DNA of 53,077 nucleotides from Candidatus Poseidonia sp. (GTDB lineage Archaea; Thermoplasmatota; Poseidoniia; Poseidoniales; Poseidoniaceae), in assembly GCA_030827745.1 (NCBI GenBank), contig JAURDW010000004.1:1-53077 (forward strand). Reading direction: 5' to 3'. This document shows positions 7,606 to 15,442 of this stretch, piece by piece. The notes beneath the pieces are model-generated. The model saw nothing but the letters and a program-made list of their open reading frames with translations, made no database searches and was not told the origin of the DNA. Position numbers and translations under genes: made by a program. How positions within the stretch are numbered: position 1 is the first letter of the stretch; each line of letters starts with the position of its first letter.

Positions 7606-9996
7606 TTATTCAATTTTCTTGACCTTCGCAGGCATCACATACGCCAAAAGCGCAAGCAACCCAATGGACACGAAAACAAAACCAGCGCCAAGAACGCCGC
7701 TCGAGAGACCTTCATCCGAATTTGATGCCCCATTTTCAGGTGCTTTGTTAACGGCGACCAAAGACTCAATCTCGTTGTTTTCTTCATCACCTTCGGCAAT
7801 CTCTAGACCACGGTCAACCACAGCTCTGAACCGAATCACTTCAACATCGTTTGGAATCTGCCAGTCGCACGTCACGGATCGCAATTCACCCGGTTCAATG
7901 AGCGCAACCGTCTCCACGCCAATGAGTTGGTCGTTTGCTTCGCAGCGGACCGAGACCATGGTGGCGTCGGCTTGGCCACCGTTGCGAATCAACAAGCGCA
8001 TGGACACAACGTCGCCCTGGGTCAACTCATCGGCCCCTAAATCCATGGATTCAATGTAGAGGTCAGCCAGCGCCATGACTTCAAAGTCCACTTCTCGCTC
8101 CGAGCATCCCGTTTGGTCACAAACCGAGACCAGAACGGTATGGAAGCCGATGTTCGGGGGCGTGACGGTCAGCGAATTGCTGGTGAGGTCCACCACGGCC
8201 CACGAACGGTTGGTGGAGGCGGTCAATTGTGTGGAATCAATGTCAAACCAACTCATTTCGATCACAGATTGGACATCCCGTTCCACAGGGATGAGGGATT
8301 GGAATTCAGCGACAACGGGTGGGTCGTCCACGGCTTCAACCACCACCGAGAAGGAGTCTTCCCAAGCGTTGCCTGCATCATCAAGAACGGTCACGCCCAC
8401 GACGGCTTGGCCGCTGGCTTCGGGCAAAAGGCGGACCCGAACATCGCCTTCGGCGAGATCCACCTCAATCAGGTCGCTGTTGGTGTTTGTGAATTGAACC
8501 TGAAGCATCTCGTTTGACGTTCGGTCATCGGCACATCGGAGCAACAAGGGGAGGATGATACCGCCGTTGTCTTCCGTGAGCGTTTGGTCGCCGAGCGGTT
8601 CGCATACCGGGTCTTCGTTCCATTCAATGCCAAAGCCCCCAGATACGGTGATGGTGCTGAATTCGAGGGCGGTGGTGCTTTCCTCACCGCTTGAATCCCA
8701 AGTAAACCACGCACGAACGCTGACCTCCAACGAATCGCTTTCCGAGTTGAGATAAGCGCCAATGGGCCATTCATGAGCAAATGAACCAATTTCCATGGCT
8801 TCGTTTGAGACCACTTCCCCGTTGACGAACAAAAGCCAACGGGAATAATTTGCGTCGATGCCGTCGTTGTTTCCGAAGATTCGCCCGCTCAGGCGGAGCG
8901 AAGGGTCGTTGACATCAACCCAGACTCGGTCCACGCATGCGTCCAATACCGTCACCCGAAGTTGGTAGGCTGCCGCCTGGGGGAGGAGGGTGTTGGGAGT
9001 CATCGGTTGAAACTCGCCAACCGAAAGACCGTCTTGAGAGAGGGCGACTTCAATGGTGGTGTTCTCCACGTCTCCTTCGCTGGTTGTGAGGTGGACCCGC
9101 CCGAGTCCTTGTTCCGGGGGCGGTGTGAACAAGGGACTTGTCCACGTTCCAGAGGTGCCGTCCACAAGCGGTTTCAATCCACACTCGTCAAGGGCCATGT
9201 TGTTCGTGGTACCCGTTTCGATATCGAGGTCCATGACGGGCATGTCGTGACCGGTGAAGGTGGAACTTGCGTAGGCCACTTCGCCTCCGTACCAAGGCGT
9301 TTGTACCGTAATGTCGAGGCCAAGTGCATCCACGACAAGACGAGAATCATCAACCCCGCCCGCCGAAACATAGTCCAGTGTGAACACCAACTCCGCAAGG
9401 TCTGTCCAGGTCCACTCGACGAGCCCGGTGAGGTTGAGAGCGTAGGCGCTGTTGTTGATGTAATCGACGTTTCCTTGGGTGTGTGCAAACGTCTTCAGCA
9501 GGTCAAACCCATCGCTGTGTTCCACCGAAATTCGGACGGTGTCCTCTTGAAGGGCGTCGGGAATTTGGAACACTGCCCGCAGATGGACGGCGTACAGGGT
9601 GTAGGAGGTCAACCCGCTTGTGTCAAATCCTGTCAGTTGGATTTCCGGCCCCGTTGACCAGGTGGATGCACCGTCGGGAGCTCCGGTGGAGTAGTTTGAA
9701 TCGGTGGGGGACGAGGAAGACCAAACCGTGAGCGTGTCGAGGTGCAACGGTCGTTGATGGACCATGCTCAGGCGTTGGTCGGCGACCATGGTTTCCGTGT
9801 ATGTCGCCGCTTCTTGTGTGAACGAGGTCTCAGCACCGACCTGCCAGGCTCCCGCATCCTCAAGGGAACCCTGTGGAAAGATATCAACAACCGAGGTGCT
9901 ATGGACGCTTCGTCCATCTGCCGTTCCCGTGAAGGGTGTGCACGTCGTCAACAGCAAAAGAAGGACCAAACAAATGGCGGGTGCGCTGCTTCGCAT
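7606..9996 (-). CDS. Secreted, membrane-anchored surface protein with Ig/cadherin-like and CARDB domains
   Basis: A 796-residue exported protein of unknown role. From the chosen ATG (9996) it opens MRSSAPAICLVLLLLLTTC, a strong signal peptide. The track start at 10044 would bury this behind 16 unlikely residues. The body is beta-rich and acidic. Residues about 480-665 resemble cadherin/Ig-like modules (EDNGGIILPLLLRCADD, DDPPVVAEF), and about 665-750 is a CARDB-type domain (TQGDVVSMRLLIRNGGQADATM). A single C-terminal helix (about 762-786) ends in the basic PAKVKKIE, leaving the protein anchored with its body outside. No classical PGF/PEF sorting motif is evident, so whether the nearby archaeosortase acts on it is open. 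Confidence 0.88.
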   Translation of the reverse strand: MRSSAPAICLVLLLLLTTCTPFTGTADGRSVHSTSVVDIFPQGSLEDAGAWQVGAETSFTQEAATYTETMVADQRLSMVHQRPLHLDTLTVWSSSSPTDSNYSTGAPDGASTWSTGPEIQLTGFDTSGLTSYTLYAVHLRAVFQIPDALQEDTVRISVEHSDGFDLLKTFAHTQGNVDYINNSAYALNLTGLVEWTWTDLAELVFTLDYVSAGGVDDSRLVVDALGLDITVQTPWYGGEVAYASSTFTGHDMPVMDLDIETGTTNNMALDECGLKPLVDGTSGTWTSPLFTPPPEQGLGRVHLTTSEGDVENTTIEVALSQDGLSVGEFQPMTPNTLLPQAAAYQLRVTVLDACVDRVWVDVNDPSLRLSGRIFGNNDGIDANYSRWLLFVNGEVVSNEAMEIGSFAHEWPIGAYLNSESDSLEVSVRAWFTWDSSGEESTTALEFSTITVSGGFGIEWNEDPVCEPLGDQTLTEDNGGIILPLLLRCADDRTSNEMLQVQFTNTNSDLIEVDLAEGDVRVRLLPEASGQAVVGVTVLDDAGNAWEDSFSVVVEAVDDPPVVAEFQSLIPVERDVQSVIEMSWFDIDSTQLTASTNRSWAVVDLTSNSLTVTPPNIGFHTVLVSVCDQTGCSEREVDFEVMALADLYIESMDLGADELTQGDVVSMRLLIRNGGQADATMVSVRCEANDQLIGVETVALIEPGELRSVTCDWQIPNDVEVIRFRAVVDRGLEIAEGDEENNEIESLVAVNKAPENGASNSDEGLSSGVLGAGFVFVSIGLLALLAYVMPAKVKKIE

Positions 9997-10117
9997 AGAA
10001 GAAGGCACACCTCGGCACTTCTTGAAACAAAGGGTTTCACGCATAGCGTGATGATTTTACTTTCACCGATGGCGCATGATTGAAATACCAAGCCCATGAG
10101 GCGCTTCTACCTCTCAT

Positions 10118-10193
10118 GGCTGTGGTGGTGTAGGGGTTAGCACGGCAGATTGTGGTTCTGCCAGCCCGGGTTCAATTCCCGGCCACGGCCCCA
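10118..10193 (+). tRNA. tRNA-His (GTG)
   Basis: A complete cloverleaf. The acceptor GCTGTGG (10119-10125) pairs with CCACGGC (10183-10189). The anticodon stem GCAGA/TCTGC encloses the loop TTGTGGT with anticodon GTG. The T-arm is CCGGG-TTCAATT-CCCGG. A G at 10118 before the acceptor and a C discriminator at 10190 give the G-1:C73 pair specific to tRNA-His. CCA is encoded (10191-10193). Its last base touches the stop codon of ribA on the other strand. The AT-rich TGAAATACC at 10081-10089 is a possible promoter element. Confidence 0.96.
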
Positions 10194-10802
10194 TTACAAA
10201 TCGTCCTTGTCGATGAGGTGGCCCATCCGTTCACCCTTTGTTGTCAGATACATTCGGTTTTGTTCATTGACCCCAACAATCAGAGGACTTCGTTTGGCGA
10301 CCAATATACCATGGCGCTCCAATTGAGCCACCTTCTCAGGGTTGTTGGTCAGCAAATCGACGGCTGCAATGCCTAATTCATTCAGGATCTCACACGCCAC
10401 GGCGTAGTTTCGGCCGTCAGCAGGCAAGCCCAACATCAGGTTGGCATCCAAGGTATCGGCACCCTCATCCTGAAGATGGTAAGCTTGGATTTTGGCATGA
10501 AGGCCGATACCGCGGCCTTCTTGGCGCAGGTAGACCAAGACCCCCCAGCCTTTGTTGACGATGGCTTCCAAGGCGGCATGAAGTTGGGGGCCACAGTCGC
10601 ATCGTGTGCTTTGAAACACATCGCCTGTCAAGCATTCTGAATGAACACGAGCCAGCACGGGGTCGGGCCCTGTCATATCGCCGAGAATCAAGGCAACATG
10701 GTCCATGCCGGTGCTCGCTTCATGAAACACCTGTATTCGAAAATCACCGAAAGCGGTTGGAAGAAAGGCCTCGCTTGGCACTTCACTCGGCCTTCGGGTC
10801 AA
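10194..10802 (-). CDS. ribA: GTP cyclohydrolase II (bacterial-type RibA)
   Basis: Opens the imidazole ring of GTP to give 2,5-diamino-6-ribosylamino-4(3H)-pyrimidinone 5'-phosphate, the first step of riboflavin synthesis. The zinc cysteines are in HSECLTGDVFQSTRCDCGPQ (C-x10-C-x-C), and the GTP-binding RQEGRGIGL and LPADGRNYAVACEIL segments follow. The 202 residues are a stand-alone GCHII domain without the DHBP synthase half. The start appears to be TTG at 10802, overlapping the tusA stop as TTGA, so translation is probably coupled. The protein then reads TRRPSEVPSEAFLPTAFGDF, in register with the family N-terminus. Many archaea use the unrelated ArfA enzyme instead. Confidence 0.93.
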   Translation of the reverse strand: MTRRPSEVPSEAFLPTAFGDFRIQVFHEASTGMDHVALILGDMTGPDPVLARVHSECLTGDVFQSTRCDCGPQLHAALEAIVNKGWGVLVYLRQEGRGIGLHAKIQAYHLQDEGADTLDANLMLGLPADGRNYAVACEILNELGIAAVDLLTNNPEKVAQLERHGILVAKRSPLIVGVNEQNRMYLTTKGERMGHLIDKDDL

Positions 10803-11050
10803 ATCACCACCTCAATGACAAAGGCGAATTCTCCGTCCATTTCCCTCACATCGACCAGTCGGTGGGTGGTTCTGCCGAGCAGGAGTGGCATATCGTGCAG
10901 GGTTTCGGGGTCATCAGCGAGCACTTCCAGCACCGAACCTGCTGCCAGTTTTTCAAGGGCTTCCCGGGTTTTCGCTACGGGAACCGGGCAATGGAAGCCG
11001 AGCACATCGAGGCGATGCGTCACTTTGTTTGCCCCCGATTCGCTGGTCAT
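10799..11050 (-). CDS. tusA: TusA/SirA-family sulfur carrier
   Basis: A small protein (83 residues from the ATG at 11050) with the TusA signature LDVLGFHCPVPVAKTREALE, whose cysteine in CPVP carries persulfide sulfur. A central ADDPETLHDMPLLL and a C-terminal EFAFVIEVVI strand complete the two-layer alpha/beta fold. Members pass sulfur for tRNA thiolation or cofactor synthesis; the acceptor here cannot be told. The track start (GTG at 11182) would overlap the divergent archaeosortase start, so I prefer the internal ATG. It is the first gene of a two-gene unit with ribA, joined by a four-base overlap. Confidence 0.88.
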   Translation of the reverse strand: MTSESGANKVTHRLDVLGFHCPVPVAKTREALEKLAAGSVLEVLADDPETLHDMPLLLGRTTHRLVDVREMDGEFAFVIEVVI

Positions 11051-11160
11051 GTTGCTTCCACAAGCATGGATGCTTTGAACGCATGCCTCCACTTTCCAAT
11101 CGATGACGGACGGCCGCGGGCGTCGCAACACCTTTTCAACAAGACACCCGTTCACCAACC

Positions 11161-12213
11161 ATGGCCCATGCAACAACCGCACGCCCCGAAGGGGACATGT
11201 CGTGGCGGGAAGTGGGTGAACTCGGCTTGCGTTACGGGCGAATTCCGTTGGCGCTGCTTTTGGTGGAGGCCTTCTATTGGTTTCTGACTTTACCCTCCGA
11301 TACCTTGGCGCCCATTCAAGTGACGGAGGCTTGGATTTGGAACGCGGTCACGAACCTCCTCTACGGCGAGGGTTCATCGGTTTTGAGCCACCACAACGGT
11401 TGGCTCACACGGATTGATCTTCAACATCCCGCCTTTCCGGGCCCGTTTGACAGCGTGGGCTTGTACGTCTCGGACGAATGCGCTGGCGTTCATGAAATGA
11501 TTTTCCTCTCCACCCTGATCATGATGACCGATGGCGTACCCCAACGCGACAAGCGAAAAGCCGTTCTGGTCATGTGTGGCTTGGTGTATGTCCTCAACCT
11601 TGCCCGGTTGGTGGTCTTTTACCCCATTGCCGTTGATTCCTGCCTCGGGACGCCGGATGTCCAGGCCTGTCTCACACCGATGTGGCAGTTTCACGAAGCG
11701 GTCTACACTTGGGGCTTTTTGGTGGTTCTCGTCGGCATGTGGTTGGCTTGGTTTGTGAAATTTGGAGGGCCAGCCCGGACACTTGCTGCCAGCAAAGAGG
11801 ACCCTTCACCTTGGCGCTTCCAACGACGCACTCGTTTTTCCCAACGCCATTGGGCATTTCTGGCAGCAGCGGGTGTGTTGTTTCTTCTTGCCATCGGTCA
11901 CGTTTCCACCAACCAAGAAGCCATGGATGCGCGTGACACCCTCGCGTTTTGTGAGTTTTCGCAAGAACTATCGTCAACATGCAGCGATGCCCAACTTCGT
12001 TGGGACGATGCGATTGGGTATGCTTGGTCGCTTTCAGCCCTCGGCATCGGGTTGTTGGTTGGTGCGATGGTTGTTGTTGAACGGCCCCTCGAAGACGGAA
12101 GTTGGCCGCAGGCGAAGAAAATGGAAGATGCGACTGTGGTTCAAGATACAAAGAAGCAACATCACATCAAGCGGAGCGGCTCATGGCGCTCCCGGGGTCG
12201 CGAGGAAGAGTAA
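11161..12213 (+). CDS. Archaeosortase/exosortase-family transpeptidase
   Basis: A polytopic 350-residue protein with the three hallmark residues of the exosortase/archaeosortase family: Cys107 in SDECAGVHEM, Arg149 in YVLNLARLVVFY, and His178 in MWQFHEAVYTWG. In known members this triad cuts a C-terminal tripartite signal on exported proteins and attaches the protein to a membrane lipid. Hydrophobic segments lie near 28-46, 112-125, 134-155, 180-200, 231-250 and 290-312. The last two belong to a C-terminal extension beyond the usual core, followed by a charged tail. An in-frame ATG at 11197 is an alternative start. The gene is divergent from tusA-ribA. Family assignment rests on motif spacing; the substrate is unknown. 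Confidence 0.82.
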   Translation: MAHATTARPEGDMSWREVGELGLRYGRIPLALLLVEAFYWFLTLPSDTLAPIQVTEAWIWNAVTNLLYGEGSSVLSHHNGWLTRIDLQHPAFPGPFDSVGLYVSDECAGVHEMIFLSTLIMMTDGVPQRDKRKAVLVMCGLVYVLNLARLVVFYPIAVDSCLGTPDVQACLTPMWQFHEAVYTWGFLVVLVGMWLAWFVKFGGPARTLAASKEDPSPWRFQRRTRFSQRHWAFLAAAGVLFLLAIGHVSTNQEAMDARDTLAFCEFSQELSSTCSDAQLRWDDAIGYAWSLSALGIGLLVGAMVVVERPLEDGSWPQAKKMEDATVVQDTKKQHHIKRSGSWRSRGREEE

Positions 12214-12215
12214 CT

Positions 12216-13643
12216 TCACTCAACGATGTTGGCCGTCAAGGTGTGCCCGTCGTAGGTGCGCTTCTCAACGGCTTTCATGGCGGTGCTGATCTTGCTGCTG
12301 TGGAGGCTGACGACGGTGCTTTGTCCGTCAAACTGAATTTCGCCAATCGCGAGTTCGTTGCACTTGAGGTTTTCAAGGAACCATTTTGAGACTTTGTGGG
12401 CAGAGCCGGCTTGCTCGGGTGAGAGCGACAGACGGACTTTCACGTAACCGAACACATCGGCGGTTTCTCCGAAGTCTTCCTGCCGGCGAACTGGGTCCTT
12501 CTCAATACCGTCTGGGAGTTCAGGGGCTTCGGTGGGTTGGATGTCCAAGCCGTAGGTGGCCATGATGCGAGACAGTTGGGGGTCGTCGTCTCGAGAGACT
12601 AAACTCCAAGCCTCCCCTGTCCGTCCGATGCGTCCTGTTCGCCCGATTCGGTGAATGAAGGAATCCATATCGTTCGGGATGTCATAATTTACGACGAGGG
12701 TGATGCCGTCCACGTCAATTCCACGGGCGGCAACATCGGTGGCGATGATGGTCTTCACCTTTCCTTCCTTGAACGAATCGAGGATGCGCTCCCGTTGGTT
12801 TTGGCTCAAGTCGCCGTGAAGGCCAGCGACATCAAACCGATGTTTCGATAACCGTTCTACCGCCAAATCCACCATACGCTTTGTGTTGCAAAACACGATG
12901 GTCTGGTCTTCGTCCTCCATGCGAACGAGGAGGCGACCAAGGACCCAGAGTTTGTTGGCCCGACCGATACGGACGGAGTAGAGGTCAATGGGAGGGATGT
13001 CCAATGATTCTGCGTTGGTCAAGACGAAGTCGGGCTCGTGCATGAACTCATGAGCAGCGTCAATGATTTCTTGCGGGAAGGTCGCTGAAAAGAGCAGGGT
13101 TTGCTGGCGGGACGTCATGCGCTCAACCACCCACATGATGTCAGGGAAGAAACCCATATCGAGCATGCGGTCTGCTTCGTCCAAACAGAACAGGGTCGGG
13201 GACGAGAGGTCAATGTGTTGGCGTTCGGTCATGTCCATGACTCGGCCAGGGGTGCCGACGATGATGTCAACGCCGTCGCCGAGGGTTTTGGCTTGCTTTT
13301 CGAGGTCCGTGCCACCGTACACGGTTTGGATGGTGAGGCCTGTCTCGCCTTGGAGCATGTTCAACTCCTCAGCGACTTGGTTCGCCAATTCCCTTGTCGG
13401 GGCTAAAATCAACGCTTGGAGGCTGCCTGTAGGGCTGCAGCGCTCGAGAATAGGCAGGCCGAAGGCAGCGGTTTTGCCCGACCCCGTACGTGCTTGACCG
13501 ATGACGTCCGTGCCTTGGCGTGCAAGAGGGACGGTGTCGCGTTGAACCTGGGTCGCAAACTCCCAGCCGATCGCCTTCAAACCGTTTTGCAATCCCTCGG
13601 GAAGGTCCCATGCGTCAAATCGGGTTGTTGTGAACATTTTCAT
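12216..13643 (-). CDS. DEAD-box RNA helicase with RRM-like C-terminal domain
   Basis: ATP-dependent RNA helicase, probably acting in ribosome assembly or mRNA remodelling. In order: Q motif GWEFATQVQ, motif I ARTGSGKT (near 52), Ia PTRELANQV, GG, TPGRV, II DEAD, III SATFP, then the second RecA domain with ARGIDVDG and HRIGRTGRIGRTG. After about residue 395 comes a domain reading GYVKVRLSLSPEQAGSAHKV...IGEIQFDGQSTVVSLHS that resembles the RRM-like RNA-binding domain of DbpA/CsdA proteins. That part is an inference from pattern. The track begins at a GTG (13646); ATGs at 13643 and 13637 are better starts. It converges on the archaeosortase with two bases between stops. Confidence 0.94.
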   Translation of the reverse strand: MKMFTTTRFDAWDLPEGLQNGLKAIGWEFATQVQRDTVPLARQGTDVIGQARTGSGKTAAFGLPILERCSPTGSLQALILAPTRELANQVAEELNMLQGETGLTIQTVYGGTDLEKQAKTLGDGVDIIVGTPGRVMDMTERQHIDLSSPTLFCLDEADRMLDMGFFPDIMWVVERMTSRQQTLLFSATFPQEIIDAAHEFMHEPDFVLTNAESLDIPPIDLYSVRIGRANKLWVLGRLLVRMEDEDQTIVFCNTKRMVDLAVERLSKHRFDVAGLHGDLSQNQRERILDSFKEGKVKTIIATDVAARGIDVDGITLVVNYDIPNDMDSFIHRIGRTGRIGRTGEAWSLVSRDDDPQLSRIMATYGLDIQPTEAPELPDGIEKDPVRRQEDFGETADVFGYVKVRLSLSPEQAGSAHKVSKWFLENLKCNELAIGEIQFDGQSTVVSLHSSKISTAMKAVEKRTYDGHTLTANIVE

Positions 13644-13703
13644 CACCGCTCGTCTCGGGGGTTCGTCGTCGGTCGCCGAGACGGGGCGACCTCCACTTCA
13701 GCA

Positions 13704-13922
13704 TCAGAGGTTCTCGCGGTCAGCGATTTCCTTCTGAAGTTCGCCCATCCAGTATCGTCGAGCATTTTCTCGGTTCAATGGACGGCGCATTTGTCGAACA
13801 TGCTCAAGGATGTACTGGCGGAATTTCAGGGCCTTGGTCCGGTTTTCTCCTTTTGGAGTCATCCCGTCCCAAAGGCGGTCGAATTGCAGCGCTTTGTCGT
13901 CAAAGTCACGGTCATCTTCCAT
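13704..13922 (-). CDS. Small charged helical protein, hypothetical
   Basis: Seventy-two residues from an ATG at 13922, opening MEDDRDFDDKALQFDRLWDG. It is predicted helical throughout and highly charged (RQYILEHVRQMRRPLNRENARRYWMGELQKEI), with no cysteines or membrane segment. GAGGTG lies about seven bases upstream of this ATG, so the track's longer start at 13958 is less likely. It lies between the HEAT-repeat protein and the DEAD-box helicase on the same strand. A nucleic-acid or ribosome-associated role would be a guess. Confidence 0.7.
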   Translation of the reverse strand: MEDDRDFDDKALQFDRLWDGMTPKGENRTKALKFRQYILEHVRQMRRPLNRENARRYWMGELQKEIADRENL

Positions 13923-13994
13923 TGGATACACCTCTTCAGCGCTTTGCCGACCTCCCACCTGTTCTTAACCATGTTGGACAGCATCCGCGAGGGT

Positions 13995-15338
13995 TCAGTC
14001 GTACGGTTCGTCGAAATCCCAGTCGTCAACGTCATCGTCGTCGTGGTAGCCCATGATTTCGTCTTGCGTCGGTCGTCGTTCCGTTAGACGGGGTTGCGAT
14101 GTTGGCGGTGTTGGTTCAGGAGGCGCATCGGTGGTTGCAGGCGATTCTCCTCGCCCTGCATCCAATCTTGGTGTACCCGTTGGGGGATTGAGTCCAACCG
14201 CTTTGCCTTGGGCAGTAAGGACTTCACGGTCCAGTTCAGGGATGGGCAAGGCAGGGGAGAGGGCAGCGTTCTTCTCAGCCTCGGTCCCTTCAAGCATAGC
14301 ATCGTAGCGATAATCCATCAAGGTTTGAACGAGTTTTTCGTCGGTCTCCGACTTCAAGAGGTCATCGACGAGACTCCGCAGCTCGTCCTCCGCCATCAGT
14401 TTTGGTAGCATGGCGATGCATGAACGACGCACGCGGATGTCGCTTGAACGGGCGCCGGCGATGATGAGATCGCGTGCACGACCATGACCACGGTTGAGTT
14501 TCTCGATCGTGCGAATCGCTGCGAGGCGGACATCCGCATCCTCGTCAACGATGGCTCGCTCGGCGAAGACGGTGCCCATGCGAACGTCTTGTTTGGCGAG
14601 ACGTGGAAGGGATTTGGCCACAGTTCGCCGCACTTGTGCGTCCTCGTCGCTCAATGCCCACGAAACCAAATCCCAAACGACGGAGGTTTTCCTTCCCACG
14701 ATGGTGTTGAGCATTTTCGCCGCTTTTCGCCGGATTTCAACATTCGACTCGAGAAATAACGAATCAATGTGGTCCGCAACCACATCTGGCCACGTCTTTG
14801 TCAAGGCTTCGAGTCCTTTCCAAGCGGCGTTTCGACGGTGCGTATCGGTGGACCTCAATTCATTGGCCAGGGAAGAGCGAACGCCTGATGGGAATGTAGG
14901 GGCTGCTCGAGCCAACGCCTCGCTGGCAGCCTTTTGAACGCCCAAATCTTCGTCATCGAGAAGGACCGAAAGCCAATCAAACAACTCGTCAGACCGACGA
15001 ACGGCGAACTCAGGAAGCACGTTGAGGGCGGCGATGCGAATTTCGGGTGCTGGGTCCTGAAGGGCACGCAAAAGCAAGCCATGAGCGGGGTGAATCATGC
15101 CCTTCGTGACTTGGCTTAATGCTCGAACGCCGTCTTTCCTCGTGAGCACATGCTCGTTGCCGTTCCAGCGAACAGTTCTCGATGGAAGACTGCCATCGGC
15201 AAGCGACATCACATCGGCAGGGATGAGTGCAGACCAGCGCCCCTTGAGCGGCTCATAGTCAACATCCTGGTGGGTGGCTCCCTCCATTTTGATGGGTTTT
15301 CCCGTCCGAGGGTCCCGTGCGATGTATTTTCGTGCCAT
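13995..15338 (-). CDS. HEAT-repeat protein
   Basis: A soluble protein of about 447 residues from the ATG at 15338 (MARKYIARDPRTGKPIK). From about 80 to 355 it consists of HEAT/PBS-lyase-like helical repeats, each with a consensus like D(E)D..VR..A..AL..L: DPAPEIRIAALNVL, DEDLGVQKAASEAL, ESNVEIRRKAAKML, DEDAQVRRTVAKSL, DEDADVRLAAIRTI, SSDIRVRRSCIAML. A Pro/Thr-rich linker and an acidic tail (DDDDVDDWDFDEPYD) follow. Such repeats usually form a protein-binding solenoid; no partner is evident. In-frame starts at 15410 and 15371 would add 24 or 11 residues. The upstream surface-protein gene stops at 15443 on the same strand, so the two may be co-transcribed. Confidence 0.88.
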   Translation of the reverse strand: MARKYIARDPRTGKPIKMEGATHQDVDYEPLKGRWSALIPADVMSLADGSLPSRTVRWNGNEHVLTRKDGVRALSQVTKGMIHPAHGLLLRALQDPAPEIRIAALNVLPEFAVRRSDELFDWLSVLLDDEDLGVQKAASEALARAAPTFPSGVRSSLANELRSTDTHRRNAAWKGLEALTKTWPDVVADHIDSLFLESNVEIRRKAAKMLNTIVGRKTSVVWDLVSWALSDEDAQVRRTVAKSLPRLAKQDVRMGTVFAERAIVDEDADVRLAAIRTIEKLNRGHGRARDLIIAGARSSDIRVRRSCIAMLPKLMAEDELRSLVDDLLKSETDEKLVQTLMDYRYDAMLEGTEAEKNAALSPALPIPELDREVLTAQGKAVGLNPPTGTPRLDAGRGESPATTDAPPEPTPPTSQPRLTERRPTQDEIMGYHDDDDVDDWDFDEPYD

Positions 15339-15442
15339 GGGGTGCTCTTTTGCCTGCAAACGACCATCCATCATGAAGGTTCGTTCGCTGAGTGTATTTG
15401 AGCGTTGCATCTTTTGGAGGCTCTCTGGGGCGTGGGCGGTGG

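Noticed and set aside
8962-9657. 231-residue plus-strand ORF
   Set aside because: Antisense to the secreted CARDB protein, whose signal peptide and anchor define the true frame.
10118-10193. tRNA-His as an integration (att) site
   Set aside because: No integrase, phage-like genes or duplicated tRNA 3' end were found in the window.
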